Assembly (NCBI GenBank): GCA_965249835.1
Contig: CBDFMY010000003.1
Location: 434,001 to 498,000, forward strand
Length of the DNA stretch: 64,000 nt
Direction of reading: 5' to 3'
Source of the DNA: JAHRAW01 sp965249835
GTDB taxonomy: Bacteria > Pseudomonadota > Gammaproteobacteria > Arenicellales > Poriferihabitantaceae
Both the position numbers and the translations under genes were made by a program. Each line of letters opens with the position of its first letter. The first letter of the stretch is position 1. The notes below the pieces were generated by a model. It saw only the letters and a program-made list of their open reading frames with translations, did not search any database and was not told the origin of the DNA. Shown in pieces: positions 1-8,456 of the stretch.

Positions 1-39
1 GGTGTTTAATCTCAGTAATTAATTGCCATGTTTTGTTCA

Positions 40-100
40 TTTCCAGTGGCGTTTTAGCACGCCCTCTCGGCCGTCATTCTCGCCGCAGGCGGAAAAAACT
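40..100. repeat. Dispersed repeat family B, copy 1
   Basis: This stretch closely matches 24897-24958. Both run from TTTCCAG through a GTTTTAGCAC block and CCCTCTCGGCCGTC to GGCGGAAAAAAC, with a few substitutions. Both lie in non-coding DNA, and both are near a short 'gttcactaattc'-like string (inverted relative order here). No coding function is apparent. The rest of 1-277 holds only the palindrome at 198-215 and the tctC leader. Confidence 0.6.
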
Positions 101-197
101 GTCAGCGAATTAGTGAACGTATACAACACGGTCGGCTTGTCGGGAGAGTAAAAAATAACTTTACAAAAATGCCGAAATGCGCTATTTTGGAGTCCGG

Positions 198-215
198 TAT
201 TTGGTATACCAAATA
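198..215. promoter_or_regulatory. Perfect 18-bp palindrome, candidate GntR operator
   Basis: TATTTGGTATACCAAATA equals its own reverse complement. Its core TTGGTATACCAA has the half-site style (TNGT..ACNA) known for FCD-type GntR regulators. It lies about 63 bp upstream of tctC, and an FCD-type GntR gene sits in the same operon at 3382-4068. Autoregulation and control of the transporter and catabolic genes is inferred from position. Confidence 0.65.
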
Positions 216-277
216 CAAACATCTAACAATCAATCATTTATCCACCACACTCACTCAAAATCACGAGGAGACAAACG

Positions 278-1273
278 ATGAACATCATCCAGAAATTGAA
301 ATTTGTTTTACCGATTGTGGCCGCGATGGCGGTCGGCTTTTCCACTTCGGCAACCGCCGCATGGTCGCCGAAAAAACCCATTGAACTCATCATCATGGCT
401 GGTGCCGGCGGTGGCGCGGATCAAATCGCCCGCTTGCTACAGGGCTTGATCGAGCAGAAAAACCTGTCGCCACGCCCGTTTATTCCCATCAACAAACCGG
501 GCGGTTCGGGTGCCGAAGCACTTCGTTACCTGCAGGATAAATCAGGCGACAATCACGTCGTTCTGGTTACCCTTAACAGTTTCTACACCACCCCGATCAT
601 CCAAAAAGGCATCGGCGTTGATGTGAATAAATTCACTCCAATCGGCCGTATGGCACTGGATAATTTCCTGCTGTGGGTTCACGCCGACCGCTCCGACATC
701 ACCGATCTGGACAGTTATGTGAAGGCGGTCAAGGCGGCTGGCAAAAAATGGAAGGTGGGCGGCACTGGAATCGGTCAGGAGGATTCCATTTTGACTGCGA
801 TGATGGAAAACAACTTCGATTATCAGGTCACCTACATTCCGTTCCCCGGCGGCGGCACCGTGGCGAAAAATCTGGTGGGAAAATACATCGATTCCACCGT
901 CAACAACCCGGCCGAGCAGAATGAATTCTACCGCGCCGGCAACTCCAAACCGCTGGTGCAATTCACCGCGGAGCGGCTTCCGGCCTATCCGGACATTCCC
1001 ACCGCAAAAGAACTTGGCCATAATCTTGAATACTACATGCAGCGTTCGATCAACGGCCCGCCGGGGATGTCCGAACAAGCGCAACAGTGGTATATCAATC
1101 TGTTCGAAACCATTTTCAACTCGCCGGAGTGGCAAAAGTTCTGCGTGGATGATGGGCTCGCCTGCGATGAATGGCTGGCAGGCGATGCGCTCAGCGACTA
1201 CCACCAGAGCGAAATCGCCAAACATAAAAAACTGATCGAGTCGGTGGGTGCTTCGTCCATTACCGGAGAATAA
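278..1273 (+). CDS. tctC: Tripartite tricarboxylate transporter substrate-binding protein (TctC/Bug family)
   Basis: 331 aa periplasmic solute receptor that captures a carboxylate for the TctAB membrane complex. Residues 1-27 form a signal peptide with a basic start, a hydrophobic VLPIVAAMAV core and a TATAA cleavage region. The mature part opens with the Bug-type PIELIIMAGAGGGADQIARLL segment. An AGGAG lies about 8 bp before the ATG, fixing the start. It is the first gene of a run through tctB, tctA, a GntR regulator, a ThDP enzyme, frc and a formyltransferase. The ligand cannot be read from sequence; oxalate or a 2-hydroxyacid is inferred from the downstream enzymes. Confidence 0.88.
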   Translation: MNIIQKLKFVLPIVAAMAVGFSTSATAAWSPKKPIELIIMAGAGGGADQIARLLQGLIEQKNLSPRPFIPINKPGGSGAEALRYLQDKSGDNHVVLVTLNSFYTTPIIQKGIGVDVNKFTPIGRMALDNFLLWVHADRSDITDLDSYVKAVKAAGKKWKVGGTGIGQEDSILTAMMENNFDYQVTYIPFPGGGTVAKNLVGKYIDSTVNNPAEQNEFYRAGNSKPLVQFTAERLPAYPDIPTAKELGHNLEYYMQRSINGPPGMSEQAQQWYINLFETIFNSPEWQKFCVDDGLACDEWLAGDALSDYHQSEIAKHKKLIESVGASSITGE

Positions 1274-1324
1274 CCGGCAACGGCCGGCGTCGGCCCGGCT
1301 ACTGCAACCATTGAAATTGCAACC

Positions 1325-1831
1325 ATGACCGTTCGCACCGCAGAACTGGCAATGACGCTTTTGTGCGCGCTGTGTTCGGTCGGGCTCATGGTCAAAAGTG
1401 CCGAATTAAACATCGGCTGGGTTGAAACGCGGGGGCCCGGTGCGGGCGCGTGGCCATTCTGGTTGTCGGCCGGTATGCTGGTGACATCATTGATCACGTT
1501 GTATCGGTGGGCTCGCCGCATCACCCCGGAGTCCCGTTCAACCGAGTTATACCTGAGCCGCGAAAAATTGCTGGTGGTTGGGGTTTCCGCCGGTTCGATT
1601 TTGTTCCTGTTGGTCGCCACCCACCTGATTGGCATCTATGTTGCGCTGTTCCTGTTTCTTTTGTTCTACCTGCGGTTCGTCGGTCGACATTCATGGCAAC
1701 TTACCACGCTGTTGATGATCGCGATTCCGGTGATTGTCTTCTGCCTGTTCGAATGGGCGTTGAAGATACCCTTGCCGAAATCCATAACCGAGCCGCTGTT
1801 CTATCCGATCTACGACCTGATGTATTCGTAG
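1325..1831 (+). CDS. tctB: Tripartite tricarboxylate transporter small membrane subunit TctB
   Basis: 168 aa, the usual size for TctB, with about four hydrophobic segments (near residues 6-25, 40-60, 80-105 and 110-150). TctB pairs with the large TctA channel; its sequence is poorly conserved in the family, so the call rests on size, topology and its place between tctC and tctA. No strong Shine-Dalgarno is visible before the ATG, so it may depend on translation from tctC, which ends 51 bp upstream. Confidence 0.8.
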   Translation: MTVRTAELAMTLLCALCSVGLMVKSAELNIGWVETRGPGAGAWPFWLSAGMLVTSLITLYRWARRITPESRSTELYLSREKLLVVGVSAGSILFLLVATHLIGIYVALFLFLLFYLRFVGRHSWQLTTLLMIAIPVIVFCLFEWALKIPLPKSITEPLFYPIYDLMYS

Positions 1832-1874
1832 CGGCACCACAACCAGTAAAAGACCAAGTAAGAGCCCGCAAAAA

Positions 1875-3389
1875 ATGGAAACGATCCTGCCGTTACTCGG
1901 CGCCGGTATTGTCGAGGCGTTGCAACCGGTTAACTTTATGATGATCGTGCTGGGCTGCGCGATCGGCTTGTTGGTCGGTGCTATGCCGGGGCTGGGCTCG
2001 GTCAACGGCGTGGCGATTTTGCTGCCCATTACTTTTCTGGTGCCGCCGACTGCGGCAATCATTTTCCTTGCGGCCATCTACTACGGCGCAATGTATGGCG
2101 GGGCAATCAGCTCCATTACGCTCGGCATTCCGGGCGCCTCCACCGCCGTGGCAACGGTGTTTGATGGGCGGCCGTTGGCACAGGCCGGCAAAGCAGACAA
2201 GGCGCTTACCGCCGCCGCCATCGCTTCGTTTATCGGCGGCACCATCTCGGTGGTCTTGTTTACCTTGTTCGCCCCGCCGCTTGCCGCCTTTGCCCTCAAG
2301 TTCGGGCCGCCGGAAGAATTCGCTTTGATGGTGCTGGCATTTGCCACCTTCATCGGGCTCGGCGGCGACGACATTCCCAAGACCATTTTTTCCATCCTCA
2401 TCGGCCTGGTGCTGGCGACCGTGGGACTGGACATTATTTCCGGCCAGCCGCGCCTGATTTTCGGCAATATCTCCGGGTTTCTACACGGCGTCAACTTCCT
2501 CGTCCTTGCCATCGGCATCTACGGTATCGGGGAAATGCTGTGGACGCTGGAAACCACCAAAGGCAAGGTGATGGCGCGCAAGGTCAACATGTCGTTCGCT
2601 TTGTTGTGGGCAAACTTCAAGGACATCAAGTACTACCTGAAAACCACCGCTCTGGGCTCGTTGATCGGCTACTTCGTCGGAATGCTTCCGGCCGCCGGGG
2701 CGACGCCGGCTTCCTTGATGTCGTACGGTCTCGCCAAAACATTTTCAAGCGACCCGGATTCTTTCGGCAAGGGCAACGTGTCCGGTGTCGCCGCACCGGA
2801 AGCGGCAAACAATGCCGCCTCCACCGGCTCCATGCTGCCGATGATTACCCTCGGAATTCCGGGCTCGCCGACCACCGCCATCCTGCTCGGCGGCATGATC
2901 ATCTGGGGGTTGCGCCCGGGCCCGTTGCTGTTCAGCGAGCACCCGGATTTCGTCTGGGGTCTGATCGGCTCCCTGTATATCGCCAATCTGGTGACGGTGC
3001 TCATCAACCTGGCTTTCATCCCGGTGTTTGTGCGGGTGCTGACGCTACCCTTTACCATCCTCGCGCCGATCATCTATATCTTGTGCATCATCGGCGGATA
3101 CGCGCCCACACAAACCATGCACGACGTGTGGTTGATGTTTGTTTTCGGCGTGGTTGGCTACTTGTTGCGCAAGTTGAATTATCCGGTCGCCCCGGCGGTG
3201 CTGGCGATCGTGCTGGGTCCGCTTGCCGAACGCTCGTTGCGGCAATCGCTACTGGCTTCCCAGGGGGACATGCTGATTTTCATTGAACGGCCGATTTCCG
3301 GGCTGTGCATATTTTTTGCCGTGGCTCTGATTAGTTACCCCCTTATTCGCAAGTTTCGCAAAAAGAGATCGTCAAACGAACATGCTTGA
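1875..3389 (+). CDS. tctA: Tripartite tricarboxylate transporter large permease TctA
   Basis: 504 aa integral membrane protein with about 11-12 hydrophobic segments and the TctA-typical glycine-rich PGLGSVNGVAILLP segment near residue 37. A related glycine-rich segment lies in the second half (LPAAGATPASLMSYG, then GIPGSPTTAILLGGM). It forms the transport channel fed by TctC. Its last codons overlap the start of the GntR gene by 8 bp, so the regulator is co-transcribed and probably translationally coupled. Confidence 0.9.
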   Translation: METILPLLGAGIVEALQPVNFMMIVLGCAIGLLVGAMPGLGSVNGVAILLPITFLVPPTAAIIFLAAIYYGAMYGGAISSITLGIPGASTAVATVFDGRPLAQAGKADKALTAAAIASFIGGTISVVLFTLFAPPLAAFALKFGPPEEFALMVLAFATFIGLGGDDIPKTIFSILIGLVLATVGLDIISGQPRLIFGNISGFLHGVNFLVLAIGIYGIGEMLWTLETTKGKVMARKVNMSFALLWANFKDIKYYLKTTALGSLIGYFVGMLPAAGATPASLMSYGLAKTFSSDPDSFGKGNVSGVAAPEAANNAASTGSMLPMITLGIPGSPTTAILLGGMIIWGLRPGPLLFSEHPDFVWGLIGSLYIANLVTVLINLAFIPVFVRVLTLPFTILAPIIYILCIIGGYAPTQTMHDVWLMFVFGVVGYLLRKLNYPVAPAVLAIVLGPLAERSLRQSLLASQGDMLIFIERPISGLCIFFAVALISYPLIRKFRKKRSSNEHA

Positions 3390-4068
3390 ACCCCGACTAA
3401 AACCCGTCGCTACGCCTCCGCCCTTGAAAGAGTCGGTATACCAATCTTTGCGCGAAGCGATTTCGGAGATGGACATTTACAGCGGCAACCAATCGCCACG
3501 GCTGGACGAGCGCAAACTTGCCGACGACCTCGGCGTCAGCCGCACCCCCATTCGCGAAGCGATAGCGCGCCTGGAGCATGAGGGCCTGGTGGTCTCCTAC
3601 CCACGCCGGGGGGCGTTTGTAACGCGCAAAACAAAAGCCGAGATTCTGGAGATTATTTCGGTCTGGGCGGCTCTGGAAGGAGTCGCGGCGAGCATGGCGA
3701 CAAACAACGCAACCGACCAGGAACTTGCCTGCATGCGGCAAATGTTTGCGACCTTCGACAGCAGCAACAAAGTGCGGGCGCACATAGACGAGTATTCAAA
3801 AACCAACATTGAGTTTCACAAGCGGCTCATTCTTCTCAGCAAATGCAACCTGCTGACCGACATCACCGATGGCCTGTTTGTTCACATGCGTGCGATTCGC
3901 CGCAAAACCATCAGCGAGAGAAACCGCGCCGCGGAATCCATTATCGACCACATGCGCATCATCGAAGCCCTTGAGGCACGGGACGCGAACCAAGCCGAAC
4001 GGCTGGTGCGCGAACACGCCATGTATCTGGCGAATCACATCAGGCGACACGCCGATTATCTGGATTGA
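3382..4068 (+). CDS. GntR-family regulator, FCD subfamily
   Basis: 228 aa. Residues about 15-80 form the winged helix with the hallmark LADDLGVSRTPIREAIARLEHEGLV. Residues about 90-215 form a helical FCD ligand-binding domain (EFHKRLI and HMRIIEAL segments). It lies inside the operon, overlapping tctA by 8 bp and followed 11 bp later by the ThDP enzyme. A local repressor responding to the transported carboxylate or its CoA derivative is the simplest reading; the palindrome at 198-215 is its likely site. Its own coding DNA contains a similar GGTATACCAA near 3436-3445, which may be chance because it encodes the conserved VYQSL motif. Confidence 0.88.
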   Translation: MLEPRLKPVATPPPLKESVYQSLREAISEMDIYSGNQSPRLDERKLADDLGVSRTPIREAIARLEHEGLVVSYPRRGAFVTRKTKAEILEIISVWAALEGVAASMATNNATDQELACMRQMFATFDSSNKVRAHIDEYSKTNIEFHKRLILLSKCNLLTDITDGLFVHMRAIRRKTISERNRAAESIIDHMRIIEALEARDANQAERLVREHAMYLANHIRRHADYLD

Positions 4069-4079
4069 GGCAAGCAACT

Positions 4080-5804
4080 ATGAATACGGCGACCGACACC
4101 CGCTCCAAAAAAAACAAAACTGACGGCGTTATTTCGGGCGGGCATTTGGTCGCCCGGGCGCTTCAAGCCGAAGGGGTCGACACGATTTTCACCCTGTGCG
4201 GCGGCCACATCATCGACATTTACGACGGCTGCCTGGATGAAGGAATCCGCATCATTGATGTGCGGCACGAGCAGACCGCGGCGCACGCCGCCGACGGCTA
4301 TGCCCGGCAAACCGGCAAACTCGGCTGCGTGGTAACCACCGCCGGGCCCGGATGCACCAACGCGGTAACCGGCGTTGCCACGGCGTTTCGCTCGGAGAGC
4401 CCGATCCTGCATATCGGCGGGCAAAGTGCTTTGTCGCAACACAAAATGGGCTCGTTGCAGGACCTGCCCCATGTGGACATGATGGCGCCGATTACCAAAT
4501 TTTCTTCCGCGGTGTATACCACCGAGCGCGTCGCCGACATGGTGAGCATGGCCGCACGCGAGTGTTTCACCGGTGCCTACGGCCCGTCCTATCTTGAAAT
4601 TCCGCGGGATGTTCTCGACCGTGAAATCCCCATTGAGACCGCGGTAATCCCCGAACCCGGCACCTATCGGGCTTCGGTGCGCTCCCTCGGCGACCCGGCC
4701 GACATTGAGCGGCTGGCGGATATTTTGAGTAAGTCAAAGCGTCCCGCGGTGTTGTTCGGCCAGCAAGTATGGGCTTGTCAGAGCCATCAGGAGGCCATCG
4801 ACTTTGTGCGTGCGCTGGATATTCCCGCCTACATGAACGGCGCGAGCCGCGGCATGTTGCCGCAGGGCGACCCGCATCACTTTGACCGAACGCGCGGCGA
4901 TGCCTTCAAAAACGCCGATGTCATCGTCATCGTCGGCACGCCCTTTGATTTTCGCATGGGCTACGGAAAGCGCATCTCCGAGCAGGCGACGCTGGTGCAG
5001 ATCGACCAGAACTACGCCACCGTCGGCAAGAACCGCGCCATCAGCCTGGGGCTGGCGGGCCACCCCGGTGCCATTCTGGCGGCGGTTGAACAGGCCGCGT
5101 CGGGGCGAACCGACAAGGACGCACGCAACGCACGCCGCAAGTGGATGAAAGAATTGCGCGAAATCGAGGTTGCCAAACTTGAAAAACTCATGCCCCTGTT
5201 CACCGCCGATCAACAGCCCATTCATCCCTACCGACTTGCCTGGGAAATCAACCAATTTCTCGGCGAAGACACCATCTATGTCGGCGACGGCGGCGACATC
5301 GTTACCATCTCGGCACAGGCGGTACGACCGAGAAATCCCGGGCAATGGATGGACCCGGGCGCGCTCGGCTCGCTCGGCGTGGGCACCGGATTTTCCATGG
5401 CGGCAAAACTGGCACACCCCGACAAGGAAGTAGTGTGTCTCTACGGAGACGGCTCGTTCGGCATGACCGCGTTTGACATGGAAACCGCCCAGCGATTCGG
5501 CGCGCCCTTCCTCGCCGTCATCGGCAACAATTCCCACATGAACCAGATTCGCTATGGCCAACTCGCCAAATACGGCGCCGAACGCGGCAACGTCGGCAAC
5601 ACCCTCGGCGACATTGCGTTCGGCAAGTTCGGTGAAATGATCGGCGGCTACGGCGAAGAAGTGTTTGAGGCGAAAGAAATTCAGCCGGCGTTGCAACGCG
5701 CCCGCGAAGCCATCGGCAAAACCGGCAAATGCGCGGTGGTCAACGTGTGGGTGGACCCGGATGAATACGCGCCCGGCACCAAAGCGCAGACGATGTATAA
5801 ATGA
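4080..5804 (+). CDS. ThDP-dependent enzyme, oxalyl-CoA decarboxylase / 2-hydroxyacyl-CoA lyase type
   Basis: 574 aa with the three-domain fold of acetolactate-synthase-like enzymes. The N-terminal pyrimidine-binding domain carries the catalytic glutamate in RHEQTAAHAADG (about Glu64). The C-terminal pyrophosphate-binding domain carries GDGS at about 456 and NN at about 483. The ATG at 4080 is preferred over an in-frame TTG at 4065 because GAGG precedes it. Next to formyl-CoA transferase, it should act on an acyl-CoA and release formyl-CoA, either from oxalyl-CoA or from a 2-hydroxyacyl-CoA. Its N-terminal half (FTLCGGHIIDIYDGC) looks closer to ILVBL/HACL-like proteins than to Oxalobacter Oxc as I remember it, so the substrate stays open. 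Confidence 0.8.
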   Translation: MNTATDTRSKKNKTDGVISGGHLVARALQAEGVDTIFTLCGGHIIDIYDGCLDEGIRIIDVRHEQTAAHAADGYARQTGKLGCVVTTAGPGCTNAVTGVATAFRSESPILHIGGQSALSQHKMGSLQDLPHVDMMAPITKFSSAVYTTERVADMVSMAARECFTGAYGPSYLEIPRDVLDREIPIETAVIPEPGTYRASVRSLGDPADIERLADILSKSKRPAVLFGQQVWACQSHQEAIDFVRALDIPAYMNGASRGMLPQGDPHHFDRTRGDAFKNADVIVIVGTPFDFRMGYGKRISEQATLVQIDQNYATVGKNRAISLGLAGHPGAILAAVEQAASGRTDKDARNARRKWMKELREIEVAKLEKLMPLFTADQQPIHPYRLAWEINQFLGEDTIYVGDGGDIVTISAQAVRPRNPGQWMDPGALGSLGVGTGFSMAAKLAHPDKEVVCLYGDGSFGMTAFDMETAQRFGAPFLAVIGNNSHMNQIRYGQLAKYGAERGNVGNTLGDIAFGKFGEMIGGYGEEVFEAKEIQPALQRAREAIGKTGKCAVVNVWVDPDEYAPGTKAQTMYK

Positions 5805-5856
5805 CCAAAGCCATCGCATCATCCAAAATTTTTTCACACTTAGCGGAAAGCAAAAA

Positions 5857-7104
5857 ATGAACGCCCTTGATGACATTCGCATCCTCGACTTCACGCATGT
5901 GCAATCGGGACCGACCTGCACCCAGATGCTCGCCTGGCTCGGCGCCGATGTAATCAAGGTCGAGCGGCCCGGAGTCGGCGACGCAACCCGCGAACAACTC
6001 GTGGATGTGGAGGGTGCCGACTCGCTGTATTTCACCATGCTCAATCACAACAAGCGCTCGCTGACACTCAACACCAAAAATGAAACCGGCAAACAGGTGC
6101 TGCAGCGGTTGGTAAAAGCGTGCGATGTGCTGGTGGAGAACTTTGCGCCGGGCGCGCTGGATCGCATGGGCTTTTCGTGGGCGCGTGTTCAGGAACTCAA
6201 TCCGCGCATGATCATGGCCTCGATTAAGGGCTTCGGCGCGGGGCCCTACGAAGATTGCAAGGTGTATGAAAATGTCGCGCAGTGCGCCGGCGGCGCGGCC
6301 TCCACCACCGGTTTTGTCGATGGGTTACCGTTGGTCAGCGGTGCGCAAATCGGCGATACCGGCACCGGCTTGAACCTCGCCATCGGCATTCTCGCCGCGT
6401 TGTTGCAACGCGAAAAATCCGGCAAGGGACAACGCGTGTTCGCGCCGATGCAAGACGGCGTGTTGAATTTATGTCGCGTCAAATTGCGCGATCAACAACG
6501 CCTCGCGCACGGCCCGTTAAAAGAATATTCGCAACACGCCGAAGGCATCGCATTCGGTGATACCACGCCACGCGCCGGCAACGATTCCGGTGGCGGGCAG
6601 CCGGGGCGAATCCTCAAATGCAAAGGTTGGGAGAGCGACCCAAATGCCTACACCTATTTCATCACGCAATCGGCGGTGTGGGGAAATGTTTGCGATGTCA
6701 TCGGCAAAAACGAATGGAAACACGACCCGGACTACGCCACGCCGGCGGCGCGCTTGCCGCGCTTGAATACGATCTTCGCCGCCATTGAGGAATGGACTAT
6801 GACCAAAACCAAGTTTGAGGTCATGAACATTTGCAATCCGTTGAACATTCCGGTGGGTCCGATTTTGTCGATGAAGGAACTCGCCGAGGAGCCTTCCCTG
6901 CGAAAAACCGGAAGCGTGGTGGAGGTGGAGCATCCCGAGCGCGGCAAATACCTGAGCGTGGGATGTCCGGTAAAATTATCCGACTCCGATGTTTCGGTTA
7001 CGCGCTCGCCGCTTTTGGGCGAACACACCGAGGAAGTTCTGCGCCAGGTGCTCGGTTACTCGGACGATGAAGTGACCTCGATCAAAAAATCCGGCGCCGT
7101 TTGA
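5857..7104 (+). CDS. frc: Formyl-CoA transferase (class III, CaiB/BaiF family)
   Basis: 415 aa (Oxalobacter Frc is 428). It swaps CoA from formyl-CoA onto a free acid, classically oxalate. Similarity to Frc is evident along the whole length: ILDFTHVQSGPTCTQM at the start, VYENVAQCAGGAASTTGF in the middle, and LLGEHTEEVL at the end. The catalytic aspartate falls at about Asp167 in IGDTGTG. The glycine-rich GGGQPG loop that covers the active site is present. It begins 52 bp after the ThDP enzyme gene. Together they would form the two-step oxalate (or related acid) degradation cycle in the cytoplasm. An alternative CoA acceptor acid is possible. Confidence 0.87.
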   Translation: MNALDDIRILDFTHVQSGPTCTQMLAWLGADVIKVERPGVGDATREQLVDVEGADSLYFTMLNHNKRSLTLNTKNETGKQVLQRLVKACDVLVENFAPGALDRMGFSWARVQELNPRMIMASIKGFGAGPYEDCKVYENVAQCAGGAASTTGFVDGLPLVSGAQIGDTGTGLNLAIGILAALLQREKSGKGQRVFAPMQDGVLNLCRVKLRDQQRLAHGPLKEYSQHAEGIAFGDTTPRAGNDSGGGQPGRILKCKGWESDPNAYTYFITQSAVWGNVCDVIGKNEWKHDPDYATPAARLPRLNTIFAAIEEWTMTKTKFEVMNICNPLNIPVGPILSMKELAEEPSLRKTGSVVEVEHPERGKYLSVGCPVKLSDSDVSVTRSPLLGEHTEEVLRQVLGYSDDEVTSIKKSGAV

Positions 7105-7129
7105 AATTTATTCAGCGGAGAATCCAAGC

Positions 7130-8080
7130 ATGCGAATCGTCGTTCACGGGCAACAAACTTTCGGGCGCGCGGTGCTGGAAAAATTGCTGGCGCAAGGAGA
7201 AAACGTGGTGGCGGTGTGCGTGGCACCCGACCAAGAGGGGCGTGCCCTTGACCCGCTGAAAGAATTGGCACTGGAGAACGGTCTGCCGGTTCATCAGCCG
7301 GCCTCGTGGAAGACCACGGAGTCCCTTGAGTTGATGCAATCTTTTGATGCCGACGTGTGCATGATGGTATATGTGCTGCTCTTCGTTCCCGAGGCGGTGC
7401 TCAATGCGCCAAAGCACGGCTCGTTCCAATACCATCCGTCCCTGTTGCCCTTGCATCGGGGTCCGTCTTCGATTAACTGGCCCATCGCCATGGGCGCAAA
7501 CCAAACCGGACTGACGATTTTCTGGCCCAACAACGGCTTGGATGAAGGCCCGGTTTTGCTACAAAAGGCCTGCGACATCGGACCCGATGAAACGCTGGGC
7601 GATGTGTATTTCAAAAAATTGTTTCCGATGGGCGTTGATGCCATGCTGGAGTCGCTGGATTTGGTAAAACGCGGTCAAGCGCCGAAAGTCGCCCAGAATC
7701 TCGCCGACGGCTCATATCAATCGTGGTTTGGCAAAACGCAGGCGCAACTCGATTGGAACAAGCCGGCTCGCGAGGTATACAACACCATTCGTGCGAGCAA
7801 TCCGCAACCCGGGGCATGGACGCGCCACGGCGAAACCGAACTCAAGATTTATGACAGCGAGTTAGTCGACCGGGACGGGGTAGCGGGCGAGGTGCTCGGC
7901 ATCGAAGACGATGGGCTCGGTGTCGAAGACGGCGGGCTCGGTGTCGAAGACGGCGGGCTGTGCGTGGCGGCGGCGAGCGGAGCCATTCGCATCAAGCGGG
8001 TGCGGGCAAACGATGGAAAAATCCCCGCGGCGGAGTATGCCGCGCGCAGTGGGCTGGCGGTGGGTGATAAACTCGGTTGA
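7130..8080 (+). CDS. Formyltransferase-fold protein similar to the 10-formyl-THF hydrolase domain of ALDH1L1
   Basis: 316 aa. The N-terminal formyltransferase domain (about 1-190) contains YHPSLLPLHRG with His102 and LDEGPVLL with Asp138. The usual Fmt asparagine before the histidine is replaced (QYHP), as in ALDH1L1-type hydrolase domains, where it is isoleucine. The C-terminal part is OB-fold-like. Following frc, it suggests that the formyl unit is passed to or released from tetrahydrofolate. The C-terminal domain carries an in-frame 21-nt tandem repeat (7895-7957) that lengthens a loop. A GGAG precedes the ATG. It is not the housekeeping Met-tRNA formyltransferase, judging by context and motif. 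Confidence 0.75.
   Translation: MRIVVHGQQTFGRAVLEKLLAQGENVVAVCVAPDQEGRALDPLKELALENGLPVHQPASWKTTESLELMQSFDADVCMMVYVLLFVPEAVLNAPKHGSFQYHPSLLPLHRGPSSINWPIAMGANQTGLTIFWPNNGLDEGPVLLQKACDIGPDETLGDVYFKKLFPMGVDAMLESLDLVKRGQAPKVAQNLADGSYQSWFGKTQAQLDWNKPAREVYNTIRASNPQPGAWTRHGETELKIYDSELVDRDGVAGEVLGIEDDGLGVEDGGLGVEDGGLCVAAASGAIRIKRVRANDGKIPAAEYAARSGLAVGDKLG
7895..7957 (+). repeat. Three tandem 21-nt repeats inside the formyltransferase gene
   Basis: Units start at 7895, 7916 and 7937; units 2 and 3 are identical and unit 1 differs at a few bases. They encode LGIEDDG, LGVEDGG, LGVEDGG. In Fmt-like proteins this position normally has a single GxVL...GLxV hairpin, so the array looks like a recent in-frame expansion. 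Confidence 0.9.
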
Positions 8081-8135
8081 GTGCTCGTGCGAAAGTGAAT
8101 AAGTTCATAAACAGATGGCATACCTCGTCATTCTT

Positions 8136-8395
8136 GCCGGCAGGCGCAAAATTGCGCGCAGTATTTTCGTTGTCAGGCAAGGCGCGCGAGGAGCGAGGGA
8201 GGGAGCATACATTAAGTATGTGACCGACCGAGTGACGATGCGCAACACTACACTACACAGCATGACAAACCGTAATAAACCATGGCGGCGAAAAAATCGC
8301 CGGGAGCGCCATGAATTGATTGGCGCGAGCGAAGCGAGCCCAAAGGGCGCGTATCAGGGATGACACGCGCAAAAGGCAAGTGCAAAATTGTAGCG
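8136..8395 (+). repeat. Dispersed repeat family A, copy 1 (both modules)
   Basis: This fills most of the 376-bp gap 8081-8456. Module alpha (about 8161-8262) runs from TATTTTCGTTGTCAGGCAAG through CATACATTAAGTATG to GCGCAACACTAC. Module beta (about 8284-8365) contains GGCGCGAGCGAAGCGAGCCC and GCGTATCAGGGATGA. Matching DNA occurs near 25262, 31407, 31733, 45031 and 50878, in both orientations. No coding function is seen; open frames through it recur at every copy and are not genes. Confidence 0.85.
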
Positions 8396-8456
8396 TTTCC
8401 ATCGGTTGGATAGCGGTCAGCGCACCAGCCGGAACTTCCATTCAGGGGATGGTCAA

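Noticed and set aside
3436..3445. GGTATACCAA inside the first GntR gene as a second operator
   Set aside because: It is part of conserved codons for VYQSL and lacks the flanking symmetry of the site at 198-215.
4734..6044. Long antisense frame (436 aa) over the ThDP and frc genes
   Set aside because: A shadow frame caused by GC-rich codon use; the sense strand carries clear enzyme motifs.
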